Below are positions 15,346 to 24,734 of a stretch of DNA of 64,000 bases, piece after piece. Under the pieces are notes generated by a model that searched no databases, was not told where the DNA came from, and saw nothing but the letters and a program-made list of their open reading frames with translations. The DNA is from JABHGY01 sp964525185 (GTDB lineage: Bacteria > Fidelibacterota > Marinisomatia > Marinisomatales > UBA1611): the NCBI GenBank assembly GCA_964525185.1, contig CAZGFQ010000007.1, positions 11,855 to 75,854 on the forward strand, in the 5' to 3' direction. The stretch's first letter is position 1, and each line of letters begins with the position of its first letter. A program made the translations under genes and the position numbers.

Positions 15346-17475
15346 CTAAAGATTTAAATTGAATCCAAAATATATATTTCGTCCATGGGTACTTTTTAAT
15401 TCGGTCCGTTCAGTATAGTCTGGTGAATAGAAGTATCCATAAATATTCGTTTTATCTAATAAGTTTGAAACGGATAAATAAAGAACTAATAATCCTTCTT
15501 TTCCTATGGGTACTAATCGACTGTATGTTAAATCCAATCTCTGCATAGCGGGAAGTCTAGCAGAATTCCATTCGTTGAGTGCAGGGGTGTATGGCTTCCC
15601 TGTTGTATATCGATATGTAACACCTGCATTATTCATCGTATTAATCTGAGTTTTTAATGCGGCTGTTATATTGTGATTAATATCATAATCTGTTGGTACT
15701 AATTCTAAATGATCCAATTCTTTTCTTTCTGATTGTAAATAACTATAAGAAATCCACCCTGAAATAAAAGGCAGTGTTCCCTTTAGAAAGAAATCAGCTC
15801 CATAAGCATATCCTTCACCCTTATTTGAATAATTCACTTCTTCATCATCTAATAATAAGTGCGAATAATCCTTTTTATACAATTCTGCTTTAAAATCGGT
15901 TAAGTCTGATTTATACTCATATCCCAAAATGAAATGGTTTGCTGCCATAGCTTCCAAATCTGGGTTTCCAACCCATTTATCCCGGAATTGTGCCTTCGGA
16001 TATTGGTGATAAATACCTGTGGCTATTTTTAAAAATTGGGAATCTGATAATCTATAATTCAACGATAACCTTGGGTCCCAGACATATTGTTTTGGATTAT
16101 CCAAAATATCTGATCTTAAACCAGCTATCATGAATATTTTTTGTGACCATTGATACTCATTTTCAATATAAATCCCATAATGCAAACTTTCAAAGTCTAC
16201 ATTATAATTTTCTGTTTCAGCATCGGGACTAAAGTCATTCGGATCTTTTGGAAATGTCGCTTTTAATCCTGTTTTTAATTCATCAAAAATGAATCCAATA
16301 TTCCAAGTCATTTTATAAGCTGTTGGGATGGAAATATCCGTTCTCCACTTTAATAATTGGTCATCCATTTCTTTATCAATATTTCCAAGAGTTAACCCTT
16401 GCCCAAATTGGTTTTTGGATAAGCTTGATTTAATGAATAAACCATTTTGTGTTAAATGTCTCCATTGAATATTTGATAATTGTGTATGATTATCATTTAA
16501 CATAATACCCTTGTATGTTGGGCTTTCAGTATTAACGCCAATTTCATCCACATTTGAATAGTTAAATACTTTTATTTGTCCCATAGGTGAATATTTCCAA
16601 ATAGTACTTACATTTCCATCCCAACTTGTTGGCACTCGTTCAAATCGTTCTTCCCCACCATTGAGTTTAAATAAATAGGTTGTATTTGAATAATTTCCCG
16701 AAAATTGTATGGCTAATTTTTCAGGTTTAACCACCCAAGAACCTCCAGCTGAAATTGCGGCTAATCCTGCACCGATAGTAACGGAGCTTCTACTTGGCAT
16801 ATCCAATGATTCCATGGCCATAACGCCAGATAAAACATTCCCATATTTTGCAGAAAAACCACCCGTAGAAAAATATGTCCCCGATAATAGAAATGGATCA
16901 ATCATTCCAAAATATCCACCTGTATCAGATTCATATTTATAAGGATGACTGATGGTAGCCTGATCTAAAATAACGGTTGTTTCTGAAACATCACCACCAC
17001 GAACATACATTCCAGCCCCTTCATCGACTTGATTCACTCCAGGAAATGTTTGTACTGCACGAAAAATATCTGCTGCGGCTCCAGCTGTTGTTACCACTTC
17101 TAAGCTCGTTAATGTTTGGCCTTCTTCATTTGCCATAGTGAATGAACCGGCACTCACAGAAACTGGGTCCATTTCCATGAATGATTTTTCTAATCTAATC
17201 TGAAGATCAACTGAGTTATTTCCCACATCTACTATGATATTTTTTTCACCATATCCAATGTGAGATATTCTTAATTCTCTTTCACCTTTTGTGCTTGTAG
17301 AAATAGAAAATAACCCATCTTCATTCGACATAGCTCCTTCTAACGTATCCATGAAATATACATTTACGTATGCAAGGCTATTCCCACTTTCATCTGTAAT
17401 TTGTCCTATGACAGAAATATTTTTCTGCCCAAAGATAATAGAAATGGAAATCAAAATAAAAAAAAGAGTATTCAT
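15346..17475 (-). CDS. TonB-dependent receptor with carboxypeptidase-regulatory N-terminal domain
   Basis: The 709-residue protein has a signal peptide (MNTLFFILISISIIFGQ), a CarboxypepD_reg-like domain at about 22-100 (GQITDESGNSLAYVNVYF, GYGEKNIIVDV), a plug near 110-220 (MYVRGGDVSETTVILD) and a beta barrel ending NIYFGFNLNL. It belongs to the same FCB-type receptor class as the protein at 12146-14587 but is shorter. It starts 2 bp after the HTH regulator gene, so expression is probably controlled by that regulator. The substrate is unknown. Confidence 0.93.
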   Translation of the reverse strand: MNTLFFILISISIIFGQKNISVIGQITDESGNSLAYVNVYFMDTLEGAMSNEDGLFSISTSTKGERELRISHIGYGEKNIIVDVGNNSVDLQIRLEKSFMEMDPVSVSAGSFTMANEEGQTLTSLEVVTTAGAAADIFRAVQTFPGVNQVDEGAGMYVRGGDVSETTVILDQATISHPYKYESDTGGYFGMIDPFLLSGTYFSTGGFSAKYGNVLSGVMAMESLDMPSRSSVTIGAGLAAISAGGSWVVKPEKLAIQFSGNYSNTTYLFKLNGGEERFERVPTSWDGNVSTIWKYSPMGQIKVFNYSNVDEIGVNTESPTYKGIMLNDNHTQLSNIQWRHLTQNGLFIKSSLSKNQFGQGLTLGNIDKEMDDQLLKWRTDISIPTAYKMTWNIGFIFDELKTGLKATFPKDPNDFSPDAETENYNVDFESLHYGIYIENEYQWSQKIFMIAGLRSDILDNPKQYVWDPRLSLNYRLSDSQFLKIATGIYHQYPKAQFRDKWVGNPDLEAMAANHFILGYEYKSDLTDFKAELYKKDYSHLLLDDEEVNYSNKGEGYAYGADFFLKGTLPFISGWISYSYLQSERKELDHLELVPTDYDINHNITAALKTQINTMNNAGVTYRYTTGKPYTPALNEWNSARLPAMQRLDLTYSRLVPIGKEGLLVLYLSVSNLLDKTNIYGYFYSPDYTERTELKSTHGRNIYFGFNLNL

Positions 17476-17477
17476 GA

Positions 17478-17777
17478 TTAACCTTTATTTATTAACCCAC
17501 TTAATCGATTCACATATTCTTCAAATGCTTTTTGCCCAAGAGATGTAATTCGAAAAGTTGTTATCGGTTTTCTATCAATAAATTTTTTCGTGGATGATAC
17601 ATATTTCACATCTTCCAACTTACGGATATGTACACTCAAGTTTCCGTCACTGGCATTGACTTTTTCTCGAATAAATACAAAATTGGCCGATTCAACCGAA
17701 ACGAGTAATGCCATAATGGCTAATCGTATCCTTGAATGGATAATGTCGTCTAATTGTTTGTAGTTGAATTCTGACAT
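17478..17777 (-). CDS. Winged-helix transcriptional regulator (HTH_34/ArsR-like)
   Basis: This is a 99-residue single-domain DNA-binding protein: an N-terminal helix with IHSRIRLAIMALL, then NFVFIREKVNASDGNLSVHIRKLEDVKYV as helix-turn-helix, and FIDRKPITTFRITSLGQKAFEEYV as the wing and last helix. This is the short winged-helix family often called HTH_34, commonly placed next to small membrane proteins and transporters in FCB genomes. No metal-binding Cys pair of classical ArsR repressors is present. It lies between the membrane-protein gene (68 bp upstream) and the TonB receptor (2 bp downstream), so it probably regulates this operon. Confidence 0.88.
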   Translation of the reverse strand: MSEFNYKQLDDIIHSRIRLAIMALLVSVESANFVFIREKVNASDGNLSVHIRKLEDVKYVSSTKKFIDRKPITTFRITSLGQKAFEEYVNRLSGLINKG

Positions 17778-17845
17778 GATTTTTTTTGGAGTACATCGAC
17801 TGTGTCGATGCTTGAATTGACATAGTCAAATTACTCCATATATTT

Positions 17846-18594
17846 TTAACTCAGATCCGCCCATGTTTTTTTAATAATAAAACCAGGAATTGCCTGAAAA
17901 ATAATCATCATTCCTGCCATTAAAAGTAAATGATATAACCCAGGAAAAAGGAACATTATAATTGCACCGCCCCACCAACCANNNNNNNNNNNNNNNNNNN
18001 NNNNNNNNNNNNNNNNNNNNNNNNNNNNNNNNNNNNNNNNNNNNNNNNNNNNNNNNNNNNNNNNNNNNNNNNNNNNNNNNNTAAATGATATAACCCAGGA
18101 AAAAGGAACATTATAATTGCACCGCCCCACCAACCAAATGCCAAATTACGAATCCAATTGACATTGTAAATTATTCCGGAAACAAAATAGCCTATGGCTA
18201 GTATTGTTGAAATTACCGGTGAAATAAAATGTGTGTGAATGGCGCCCGTACCCGAACCAACAAATCCTAAAATGGTAAGTGTAATTCCAATGGATAACCA
18301 AAGAAAACCATCTACTTTTTCCGCATAAGTTCTAACAGATTTTTTACGGTCAACTTTCCAGCCATAAATCATTTCAAAAAGCCAACCCATTCCAATGACT
18401 ATGCTCCAAAGAATCAACTCATTTTTTCCTTGCGACGGTTTCTCAACCAAAAACCAATTTACAAATAATCCAATCGGAATTAATAACCCCCAAACAATTA
18501 AGTGAATTCCACTCGCACTTTTATTTTTCCTACTTTCAGCAATAATGCCTTTAATAAATGCTAAATCATCATGAGCTGTTTCTTTATTCATCAT
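17846..18594 (-). CDS. Polytopic membrane protein, interrupted by an artefactual scaffold gap
   Basis: As given, the frame is split by 100 N. The 55 bp before the gap (17927-17981) are repeated exactly after it (18082-18136). Removing one copy plus the Ns leaves 594 bp, an uninterrupted 197-residue protein running from MMNKETAHDDLAFIKGI to IPGFIIKKTWADLS. The raw 749 bp is not a multiple of three. The protein has a short cytosolic N-terminus and about six hydrophobic segments and is otherwise unrecognised. It is the first gene of the operon with the HTH_34-like regulator, a common pairing. I treat the gap as an assembly artefact and the gene as intact. The function is unknown. Confidence 0.8.
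17927..18136. other. Scaffold gap with duplicated 55-bp contig ends
   Basis: The Ns run from 17982 to 18081 (100, a conventional unknown-length gap). The 55 bp at 17927-17981 and at 18082-18136 are identical. This is the pattern left when two contigs that share a k-mer-length overlap are joined with Ns instead of being merged. The true sequence most likely has one copy and no gap. Confidence 0.9.
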
Positions 18595-18659
18595 AAATCC
18601 CTTTTAAGTTCTACTTTAATTTATAAAGTACTTTATATTCGAAACAAGCAGGAAATAAA

Positions 18660-18692
18660 AAAGCCCCAACTACACTTGGTAATTGGGGCTTT
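18660..18692 (-). terminator. Intrinsic terminator after the 143-aa gene
   Basis: AAAGCCCCAA (18660-18669) pairs perfectly with TTGGGGCTTT (18683-18692) around a 13-nt loop. It is 20 bp beyond the stop of the 18713-19144 gene on the minus strand and is A-rich on the distal side, which reads as U in that transcript. Confidence 0.85.
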
Positions 18693-18712
18693 AATTTGTT
18701 TAAACTATTTTA

Positions 18713-19144
18713 TTACTGCTTTAGGCGATAGGTGCATCCTTCTACCGTTTTAATAAATTTGTCTACTTGGCTTTGCGTATGAAACATTTCATCCATGGGT
18801 TCAAATACATCAGATGGATAATCCATTTCATTATAATCACGTAAAAAGTTTGATTCCAACTTTATAACCATATCTCTCAATACCATCGGTGGTATTTCTT
18901 TACTTCTCATAAAGTTGATTTGCAGATTTAATTGACCGTTAGACGTCATATGAAATAAAGGAACGGGACCAATATCTGATCCACAACGATACGTAAGTGT
19001 TCCATGATCGTTTCCTCGTCCCCAAGAAAGATCTTCTCCATTTTTTTCTGCAAATTCTATGATAGAAACACCAATTTTTGCAATTTCTCGAGAACAGTTT
19101 TGTCTCATATCTTCAATAAATGTGTCTTTGTTCCAATTTGGCAT
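18713..19144 (-). CDS. Hypothetical protein, 143 aa
   Basis: A soluble, acidic protein without signal peptide or membrane segment. The sequence is well formed (GEDLSWGRGNDHGTLTYRC, then PLFHMTSNGQLNLQINFM), suggesting an alpha/beta fold of about 140 residues. I do not recognise the family. The beta hairpin with two Cys (TYRCG and EGCTYR) is the only distinctive feature. It is monocistronic, with its own strong terminator at 18660-18692 and about 107 bp to the next gene upstream. Confidence 0.7.
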   Translation of the reverse strand: MPNWNKDTFIEDMRQNCSREIAKIGVSIIEFAEKNGEDLSWGRGNDHGTLTYRCGSDIGPVPLFHMTSNGQLNLQINFMRSKEIPPMVLRDMVIKLESNFLRDYNEMDYPSDVFEPMDEMFHTQSQVDKFIKTVEGCTYRLKQ

Positions 19145-19251
19145 ATAGAGATTTCCCCCCGTAGATATAATTTTTTATGAAAAGGCGAGATTGAATTTAC
19201 AAAATATGAAAGGTTATTTAAAGAAGCGTATTTATTTTATTTTCAAGTTAT

Positions 19252-22200
19252 CTAATTATTAAAATCGATTCGAATCATATTATCATCAGAATTTCGATCC
19301 ACAAATTTATACATAGGGTCAATACCTGCCCTCACTGGCTTTTGATCCACGGTGACAGAATATGTTGAGATTGAATCGGTAATAAATACTTTTTCAACAT
19401 AAATGGGCGTTTCATCTAATTCTCCATTTATCAATGTTTCTCCCAATACGCCAATTTCTAACCAATCATTCAGTTTAACATTTGTTTGGTTCCCTAAACT
19501 ATCAGCATATACTTTTTTTGCTACTACGGTCATATTAACTGTATATGTTCCATCTTCATTCTCTATTGCAAATGCTTCTTTTGCCTTATTCTCATATAAC
19601 GTGATTTTTTCAAATGTATCTGAAATTAAATAGTGTAAATCCGTTGGAGTCCATTTTCGAATTGTATTAAGAAATTCTCCTATATTGGGATAAGGATTTG
19701 ATTGATATCGAAACATATCAATAAAACGTCCCAACGCACTATTAAAAGATTCTTTACCAATAAAATCAGATAAGGTATACATGATTAATCCTGCTTTATT
19801 ATAATGAATGTAAGGATGATTTTCAGTTTGAACAATTGTGGGTTCATACTTCTGTTCGGAGGTTCTCCCCATGAGATACCGATCCAATTCATATTTTAGA
19901 AATTTACGTAATTGTTTTTCACCTTTTTCTTTTTCCAGCAATGAAACTGCAGAATATTCAGCTAATCCTTCACTCAAAAAACCAGCTCCCTGAACATTGC
20001 CTCCCGAAACTTGATGTGGCCACCATTGATGTCCCATCTCATGAGCAGTCACCCAAAATGGCATATCTAAATCTTCCGGGTCGTCAGGATCAACGTCCAT
20101 GACAAAACCAATATTTTCAGAAAATGGAATTGTATTTGGAAAGGATGCGGCATAACTCCCATAGGGAAATTCTAAAATTCTACATTGTCGATATGGATAG
20201 GGTCCATATAAATCACTATAATATTCAATAGATTTTTTCATTCCTTCCATTAATTTGTCCACATTATAAGAATGTGTAGGATGATAATACACTTCCAAAT
20301 TAATCCCATTCCATTTTTCACTTAATACTTCATATTTCGCAGATACTAACGCAAAAAGATTGTGAATTTTTTGATCCATTTTATAATGGAAATATCGACG
20401 CCCTTCTTCATCCCATTCATTTTGGATATATCCTGGTGCCATGGCAATTTGATCTAAATCTGTACTAATAATGATTTCAAAATCTACCCAATCGGCATCA
20501 TCTCCTAGAATACCATGTTTATTTCCTTCAACATCATCAAATTTGGCCATGGTGTCTTGATTTTCTGACAAATCATATTTTTTCCTTCTCCTTTTATCGC
20601 TTAATTCTTTGCCGGGTGAATATCCAAACGAAGGAAATAAGTCGCCACTCCATATCATTGTTCCATTTTCTACAACCGTTCTGTTGACACCACTATTTGT
20701 AAATCCATTTCGTTTTCTACCCCCTGCAAACGTAAGTGTAAATTCATCTCCCTTTTGAATTGGAGGGTCAAATACAAACATATCCCATCCATAGGTACTA
20801 TCCGAAGAAATTACTTCGAATGGGCGTGACCACTCATATGTTGTATAAGGAGATTGTCGCCTAAAATTGGCATGAATTGTATCAATGATTGAATCTGATT
20901 TATTTTTCATGTGATAGATGCCAGAGAATTCTACACGCGCTTCATCTGGGAATAAATGGACTTCTCCATTAACACCAGTAATCTTAGGTTGGGGTGTATT
21001 TTTGTACTTTTTATACGTTTTTTCATATTGAGCTGATTTTTTTTCATAATAGTCTGATTGATGGTATTCATTCAATATATTTGTATTATAAAAAATATAA
21101 CTACCCAACCCGATAAAGATGATTCCAAAAACCATTAAACCAAATTTTAATTGGGATGTTATTCTTGCTTTAGCCAACGCCAATCGTGAATGAAAATTGC
21201 CTGATAATCCTCGATTCCAAAATACATTACTTCCAATCGCTAATAATATGGCAAATGAGCCCCAATAAAGTTTATATGTAATTAATCTTCCAATATACGG
21301 GCTAAATCCGTTCATGTCTGAATACGGTGCCCCAGAACCAGAGCCATAATGGTATAACGTATGGTCTAACCCAAATTGTCCAGAAAACATACCAAAAAGG
21401 AAATATAGAATCATAATGAAGTGACCCAGATACTTATGATTTATAATGGTCTGAATTGAAAAAGCCAATATGCACAAAAGGGCATAATCTGTCCAATCCA
21501 GCAAAAAGAGCTGTTTTAAATATAGAGTTATTTCAAAATCGTAAAAACCTCGCCATGATTGAATACCTATTCCAATGCCCATAAGAACAAAAAGCATAAT
21601 ACCAGGAATCAAAATAAGAGAAATCAATTTGGATACCATTGGAATCCAATTTGGAATGGGCAAGGAGTCCATAATTTGATCTGCTTTTAATTCACGTTCT
21701 CGCCATACAATTTGTCCAGCATAAAACGTAATAAGGATTAACATAAATAATCCGAAAGACCCACCTAAAACCATTAAAACTTTGGCTGTAAGCGGTAAAG
21801 TGTCAACGCCATACATTTTACCAATTGCTTGCTGATTTAGTATTAAAAAGCCAGCAGCTGTTCCAGCAATCGCAATAAAATATGGATCACGGAATGCACG
21901 TTTTATTTCAATCCATATTTGCGTCTTGAATTGAAGCAATCGAGTATTAAAGTTAAAAATGGGTGTAGCTTGAATAAAGCCACTACCAATAATTGGGGCA
22001 TTATCTGTTGCAATTTTATCTCGTTTTTTTGATTTCTTTATTCTGGGTTCTGTATGTAGAAAATCAAATTTCCATAAACCAAACCAAAAGAATAAACCGC
22101 CTACACTTAACCACAATAATCGATTCAAAAGAAGCCATTTTGTTAATGGAATATATAATTCATTTTGCTCAACCGGAGTCCAATATCGAACCACATTTCC

Positions 22201-22878
22201 GATAGCTTCAATCCCAAATGGATCTAAAAGAGAAGCAATCCATCGCGTTTCTATATCGTTGGTTAAATTTCCGGAAGTTAGATATCCAAAAAGGAGAATG
22301 ACCGATGCCATATAGGTAGGCAACATTCGTCGGGTTAAAATGGCTAACGAAAATAAGAGAGCCCCAACCATAAATATATTTGGAAGGATAAAAATCATAA
22401 AAGGATGTACATAGGCCCACAGACTAAAAGAGCCAATAGCATCTTGATCTAAATAGGGCATCAAAAACCCAAAGATCATCCCTAAAGTAAATCCAAGTTG
22501 GATCAGAATAGTTAAAATATAAGCACCGGCAAACCGGCCTAAATAATAATCGAATGGTGTTATCGGCTTCGTAAAAAATAATGGGTGTGTATTATATTCA
22601 AAATCTCGATAGCCTGCATTCCCAAAAATAGCTGCTATAATCAAAACACCAATAATGCCAAAAATATTTTGCATCATAGCAATCACCAATGGGGCATTCA
22701 AATAATTATTTGCATTCCCAACAATAATGCGAGCATTAGAAAAAGCACCTCCTAATACATTAACAATTAGAAAGGCTAATCCAAAAAAAACGAAAAAATA
22801 GACTAGAATAGATGTCTTTTTTATCCCAAGCCTGAGTTCAAAATTGAGTATATGTTTCCACATATTATTTCGATCCAC
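19252..22878 (-). CDS. ABC transporter permease fused to M1-family zinc metallopeptidase
   Basis: This 1208-residue fusion has an N-terminal half with about 12 membrane segments in two ABC-2-type blocks (around 20-290 and 320-570) and a C-terminal half that is an M1 gluzincin. The zinc motif HEMGHQWW is near residue 944, with the downstream LSEGLAEYSA supplying the third ligand. FPNTIPFSENIGF occupies the position of the exopeptidase GxMEN motif but differs from it, so aminopeptidase specificity may be altered. It overlaps the ATPase gene by 14 bases, so the two form one exporter. Similar ABC permease/M1 fusions are known in Bacteroidota and relatives; the substrate is unknown. The peptidase should face the periplasm. 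Confidence 0.92.
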   Translation of the reverse strand: MDRNNMWKHILNFELRLGIKKTSILVYFFVFFGLAFLIVNVLGGAFSNARIIVGNANNYLNAPLVIAMMQNIFGIIGVLIIAAIFGNAGYRDFEYNTHPLFFTKPITPFDYYLGRFAGAYILTILIQLGFTLGMIFGFLMPYLDQDAIGSFSLWAYVHPFMIFILPNIFMVGALLFSLAILTRRMLPTYMASVILLFGYLTSGNLTNDIETRWIASLLDPFGIEAIGNVVRYWTPVEQNELYIPLTKWLLLNRLLWLSVGGLFFWFGLWKFDFLHTEPRIKKSKKRDKIATDNAPIIGSGFIQATPIFNFNTRLLQFKTQIWIEIKRAFRDPYFIAIAGTAAGFLILNQQAIGKMYGVDTLPLTAKVLMVLGGSFGLFMLILITFYAGQIVWRERELKADQIMDSLPIPNWIPMVSKLISLILIPGIMLFVLMGIGIGIQSWRGFYDFEITLYLKQLFLLDWTDYALLCILAFSIQTIINHKYLGHFIMILYFLFGMFSGQFGLDHTLYHYGSGSGAPYSDMNGFSPYIGRLITYKLYWGSFAILLAIGSNVFWNRGLSGNFHSRLALAKARITSQLKFGLMVFGIIFIGLGSYIFYNTNILNEYHQSDYYEKKSAQYEKTYKKYKNTPQPKITGVNGEVHLFPDEARVEFSGIYHMKNKSDSIIDTIHANFRRQSPYTTYEWSRPFEVISSDSTYGWDMFVFDPPIQKGDEFTLTFAGGRKRNGFTNSGVNRTVVENGTMIWSGDLFPSFGYSPGKELSDKRRRKKYDLSENQDTMAKFDDVEGNKHGILGDDADWVDFEIIISTDLDQIAMAPGYIQNEWDEEGRRYFHYKMDQKIHNLFALVSAKYEVLSEKWNGINLEVYYHPTHSYNVDKLMEGMKKSIEYYSDLYGPYPYRQCRILEFPYGSYAASFPNTIPFSENIGFVMDVDPDDPEDLDMPFWVTAHEMGHQWWPHQVSGGNVQGAGFLSEGLAEYSAVSLLEKEKGEKQLRKFLKYELDRYLMGRTSEQKYEPTIVQTENHPYIHYNKAGLIMYTLSDFIGKESFNSALGRFIDMFRYQSNPYPNIGEFLNTIRKWTPTDLHYLISDTFEKITLYENKAKEAFAIENEDGTYTVNMTVVAKKVYADSLGNQTNVKLNDWLEIGVLGETLINGELDETPIYVEKVFITDSISTYSVTVDQKPVRAGIDPMYKFVDRNSDDNMIRIDFNN

Positions 22879-23752
22879 CTATTTTTAGCCCATGGATTGT
22901 AGAAAAATATAAGTCTTCAATCTCCGGACTAGCTGGTTCAAATCCGTTTTCTAAAGCAGATTCACTAAAAATGCGAACTTGTACTTTCCCTAAATAAAGA
23001 CGTGACGAAATAACATTTCCACTTTCTTCAAGATTGGCTAATTCTGATTTTTCTACTAATCCTTTCCAAACTTTTCCATCCATTTTTTCAATTAATTGAA
23101 TGGGCTGGCCGATTACTTTTACTTTTCCATTTAATATAATGGCCATATCATTACATAAATCACTTACATCGTCCACAATATGAGTGGATAATATGACAAT
23201 GACATTTTCTCCAATTTCACTTAAGAGATTATGAAATCGATTCCTCTCCATTGGATCTAACCCCGCCGTAGGTTCATCCACAATAATGAGCTTTGGATCT
23301 CCTAATAAGGCTTGAGCAATTCCAAATCGTTGTTTCATTCCGCCAGAGAAGGTTCCTAATTTTTGATCTTTTGCATCCCATAGATTGGTTTGTTGAAGTA
23401 ATGAATTCACAATTTCTTTTCTCGATTTAGTATCTACTATTCCTTTCATGACTGCCATATGATCTAGTAAATCCAATGCAGACACTTTAGGGTAAACACC
23501 AAATTCCTGCGGCAAATAACCTAAAATTTCCCGAATGGCTTGCTTCTCTTTTGCAACATCGATTTCACCAAATGTTATGGACCCAATATCCGCATCTTGC
23601 AATCCGGCTATTGTTCTCATAAGTGTGGATTTCCCGGCACCATTTGGTCCTAGAAGTCCGAACATTCCATTCCCTATTTCAAGATTTACATTCTTTAATG
23701 CTTCAACACCATTTTCGTATGTTTTAGACACATTTTGAATCGACAATTTCAT
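22865..23752 (-). CDS. ABC transporter ATP-binding protein
   Basis: The 295-residue ATPase has Walker A GPNGAGKST at 35-43, the signature FSGGMKQRFG at 135-144, Walker B LIIVDEPTAGLD at 155-166 and a switch His in STHIVDD. It is of the drug/lipid exporter type (ABC-2 class). The end of the gene overlaps the start of the permease-peptidase gene by 14 bases, indicating coupled translation. It supplies the energy for that transporter. Confidence 0.95.
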   Translation of the reverse strand: MKLSIQNVSKTYENGVEALKNVNLEIGNGMFGLLGPNGAGKSTLMRTIAGLQDADIGSITFGEIDVAKEKQAIREILGYLPQEFGVYPKVSALDLLDHMAVMKGIVDTKSRKEIVNSLLQQTNLWDAKDQKLGTFSGGMKQRFGIAQALLGDPKLIIVDEPTAGLDPMERNRFHNLLSEIGENVIVILSTHIVDDVSDLCNDMAIILNGKVKVIGQPIQLIEKMDGKVWKGLVEKSELANLEESGNVISSRLYLGKVQVRIFSESALENGFEPASPEIEDLYFSTIHGLKIGGSK

Positions 23753-23789
23753 AATTTTTTCCTTTTTTAATTGGCTTAGAGATTAATAC

Positions 23790-24599
23790 CTAATCCATTT
23801 CAATTTTTTCATAATCGGTTGGGATTTTAAAGCTGCTAGTATCTATAGGTTCTGCATATAACTCTAATAATTCGAAACCAATTGTTACATTTGGAGATTT
23901 TTTGTCCTCATAAATTAATAGGTTCATTTTAACAATATATCCATCAAGAGAATCTAATGTCGTTAATGAATCCATTTCAGTCAGTAAACTATTTGATGAA
24001 AATTCAGAATGGTCAACATAATAAGGCTCCTTCATTGGGTGTAGATCTGTTTTAATATTTTTTTCAAGGGAATCAGATAGAGTCATTAAAGGTAATTGAT
24101 CTACATACCATTCTTCGAATATCATTTTGTTATTTGGGAAAGTGAGTGTTGTAATCCATTTTTTGGTCCTAAATCCATGCAAAGTTTCTATTTCTTTTCC
24201 ACCCGTTCTTGTTATTTTCAATTCTGAGTTATCTGAATCATCAGACGATGCACTTATAGAGTAGGAATAGGATTTTTGAGAATTTGTATCAGGCTCTTTA
24301 AAATAGTCATCAGGTGCTTCTAACCAATATTCTTTATCATCCTTATTATACTTGATAATACGATTTGAATTCTTAAATATAATTTCGCCCACTTCTTCAT
24401 TCATTAGCCACCTGGCATAAAAACGATTTGCTTCTGTTTTTTCATCCATTTTAAATAATCCTGGAGCGATGGTTTGATTATGTATTGTATTAAATGCTCC
24501 CAAAACAGGAATATTGAAACTCATTTTATATTTTGAATAAACTTGAAGATCTTGAGAAAATAATGTTGAAATGCATATGAATGTCATTATGAATTTCAT
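23790..24599 (-). CDS. Exported hypothetical protein, 269 aa
   Basis: I place the start at the ATG at 24599, which gives a good signal peptide (MKFIMTFICISTLFSQ). An in-frame TTG at 24656 would add 19 polar residues ahead of it. The mature part is a beta-rich periplasmic or surface domain with repeated Y/W-containing strands (GFRTKKWITTLTF, FEEWYVDQLPLM). It faintly resembles DUF4412-type proteins, but I am not confident. It follows the peroxiredoxin terminator and precedes the ABC exporter genes by 37 bp, so it may be co-transcribed with them. Confidence 0.65.
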   Translation of the reverse strand: MKFIMTFICISTLFSQDLQVYSKYKMSFNIPVLGAFNTIHNQTIAPGLFKMDEKTEANRFYARWLMNEEVGEIIFKNSNRIIKYNKDDKEYWLEAPDDYFKEPDTNSQKSYSYSISASSDDSDNSELKITRTGGKEIETLHGFRTKKWITTLTFPNNKMIFEEWYVDQLPLMTLSDSLEKNIKTDLHPMKEPYYVDHSEFSSNSLLTEMDSLTTLDSLDGYIVKMNLLIYEDKKSPNVTIGFELLELYAEPIDTSSFKIPTDYEKIEMD

Positions 24600-24681
24600 T
24601 ACCTGTATTTGATGTGATTGATTTGGATTGGTTGTCATGTATATTATTTTTTTCAAGATATATCTCTATAATTTACACAAT

Positions 24682-24711
24682 AAAAAAAGGTCGCATAGGC
24701 GACCTTTTTTT
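24682..24711 (-). terminator. Intrinsic terminator after the peroxiredoxin gene
   Basis: GGTCGC (24689-24694) and GCGACC (24699-24704) form a stem with an ATAG loop, flanked by A7 (24682-24688) and T7 (24705-24711). It lies 24 bp beyond the peroxiredoxin stop on the minus strand and can act in both directions. Confidence 0.9.
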
Positions 24712-24734
24712 ATTTATCTGATAGTTTAATAAGA

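Noticed and set aside
17846..18133. A separate small protein beginning at the N gap (MVGRCNYNV...)
   Set aside because: It is a by-product of the duplicated 55-bp contig end; the true frame belongs to the membrane protein starting at 18594.
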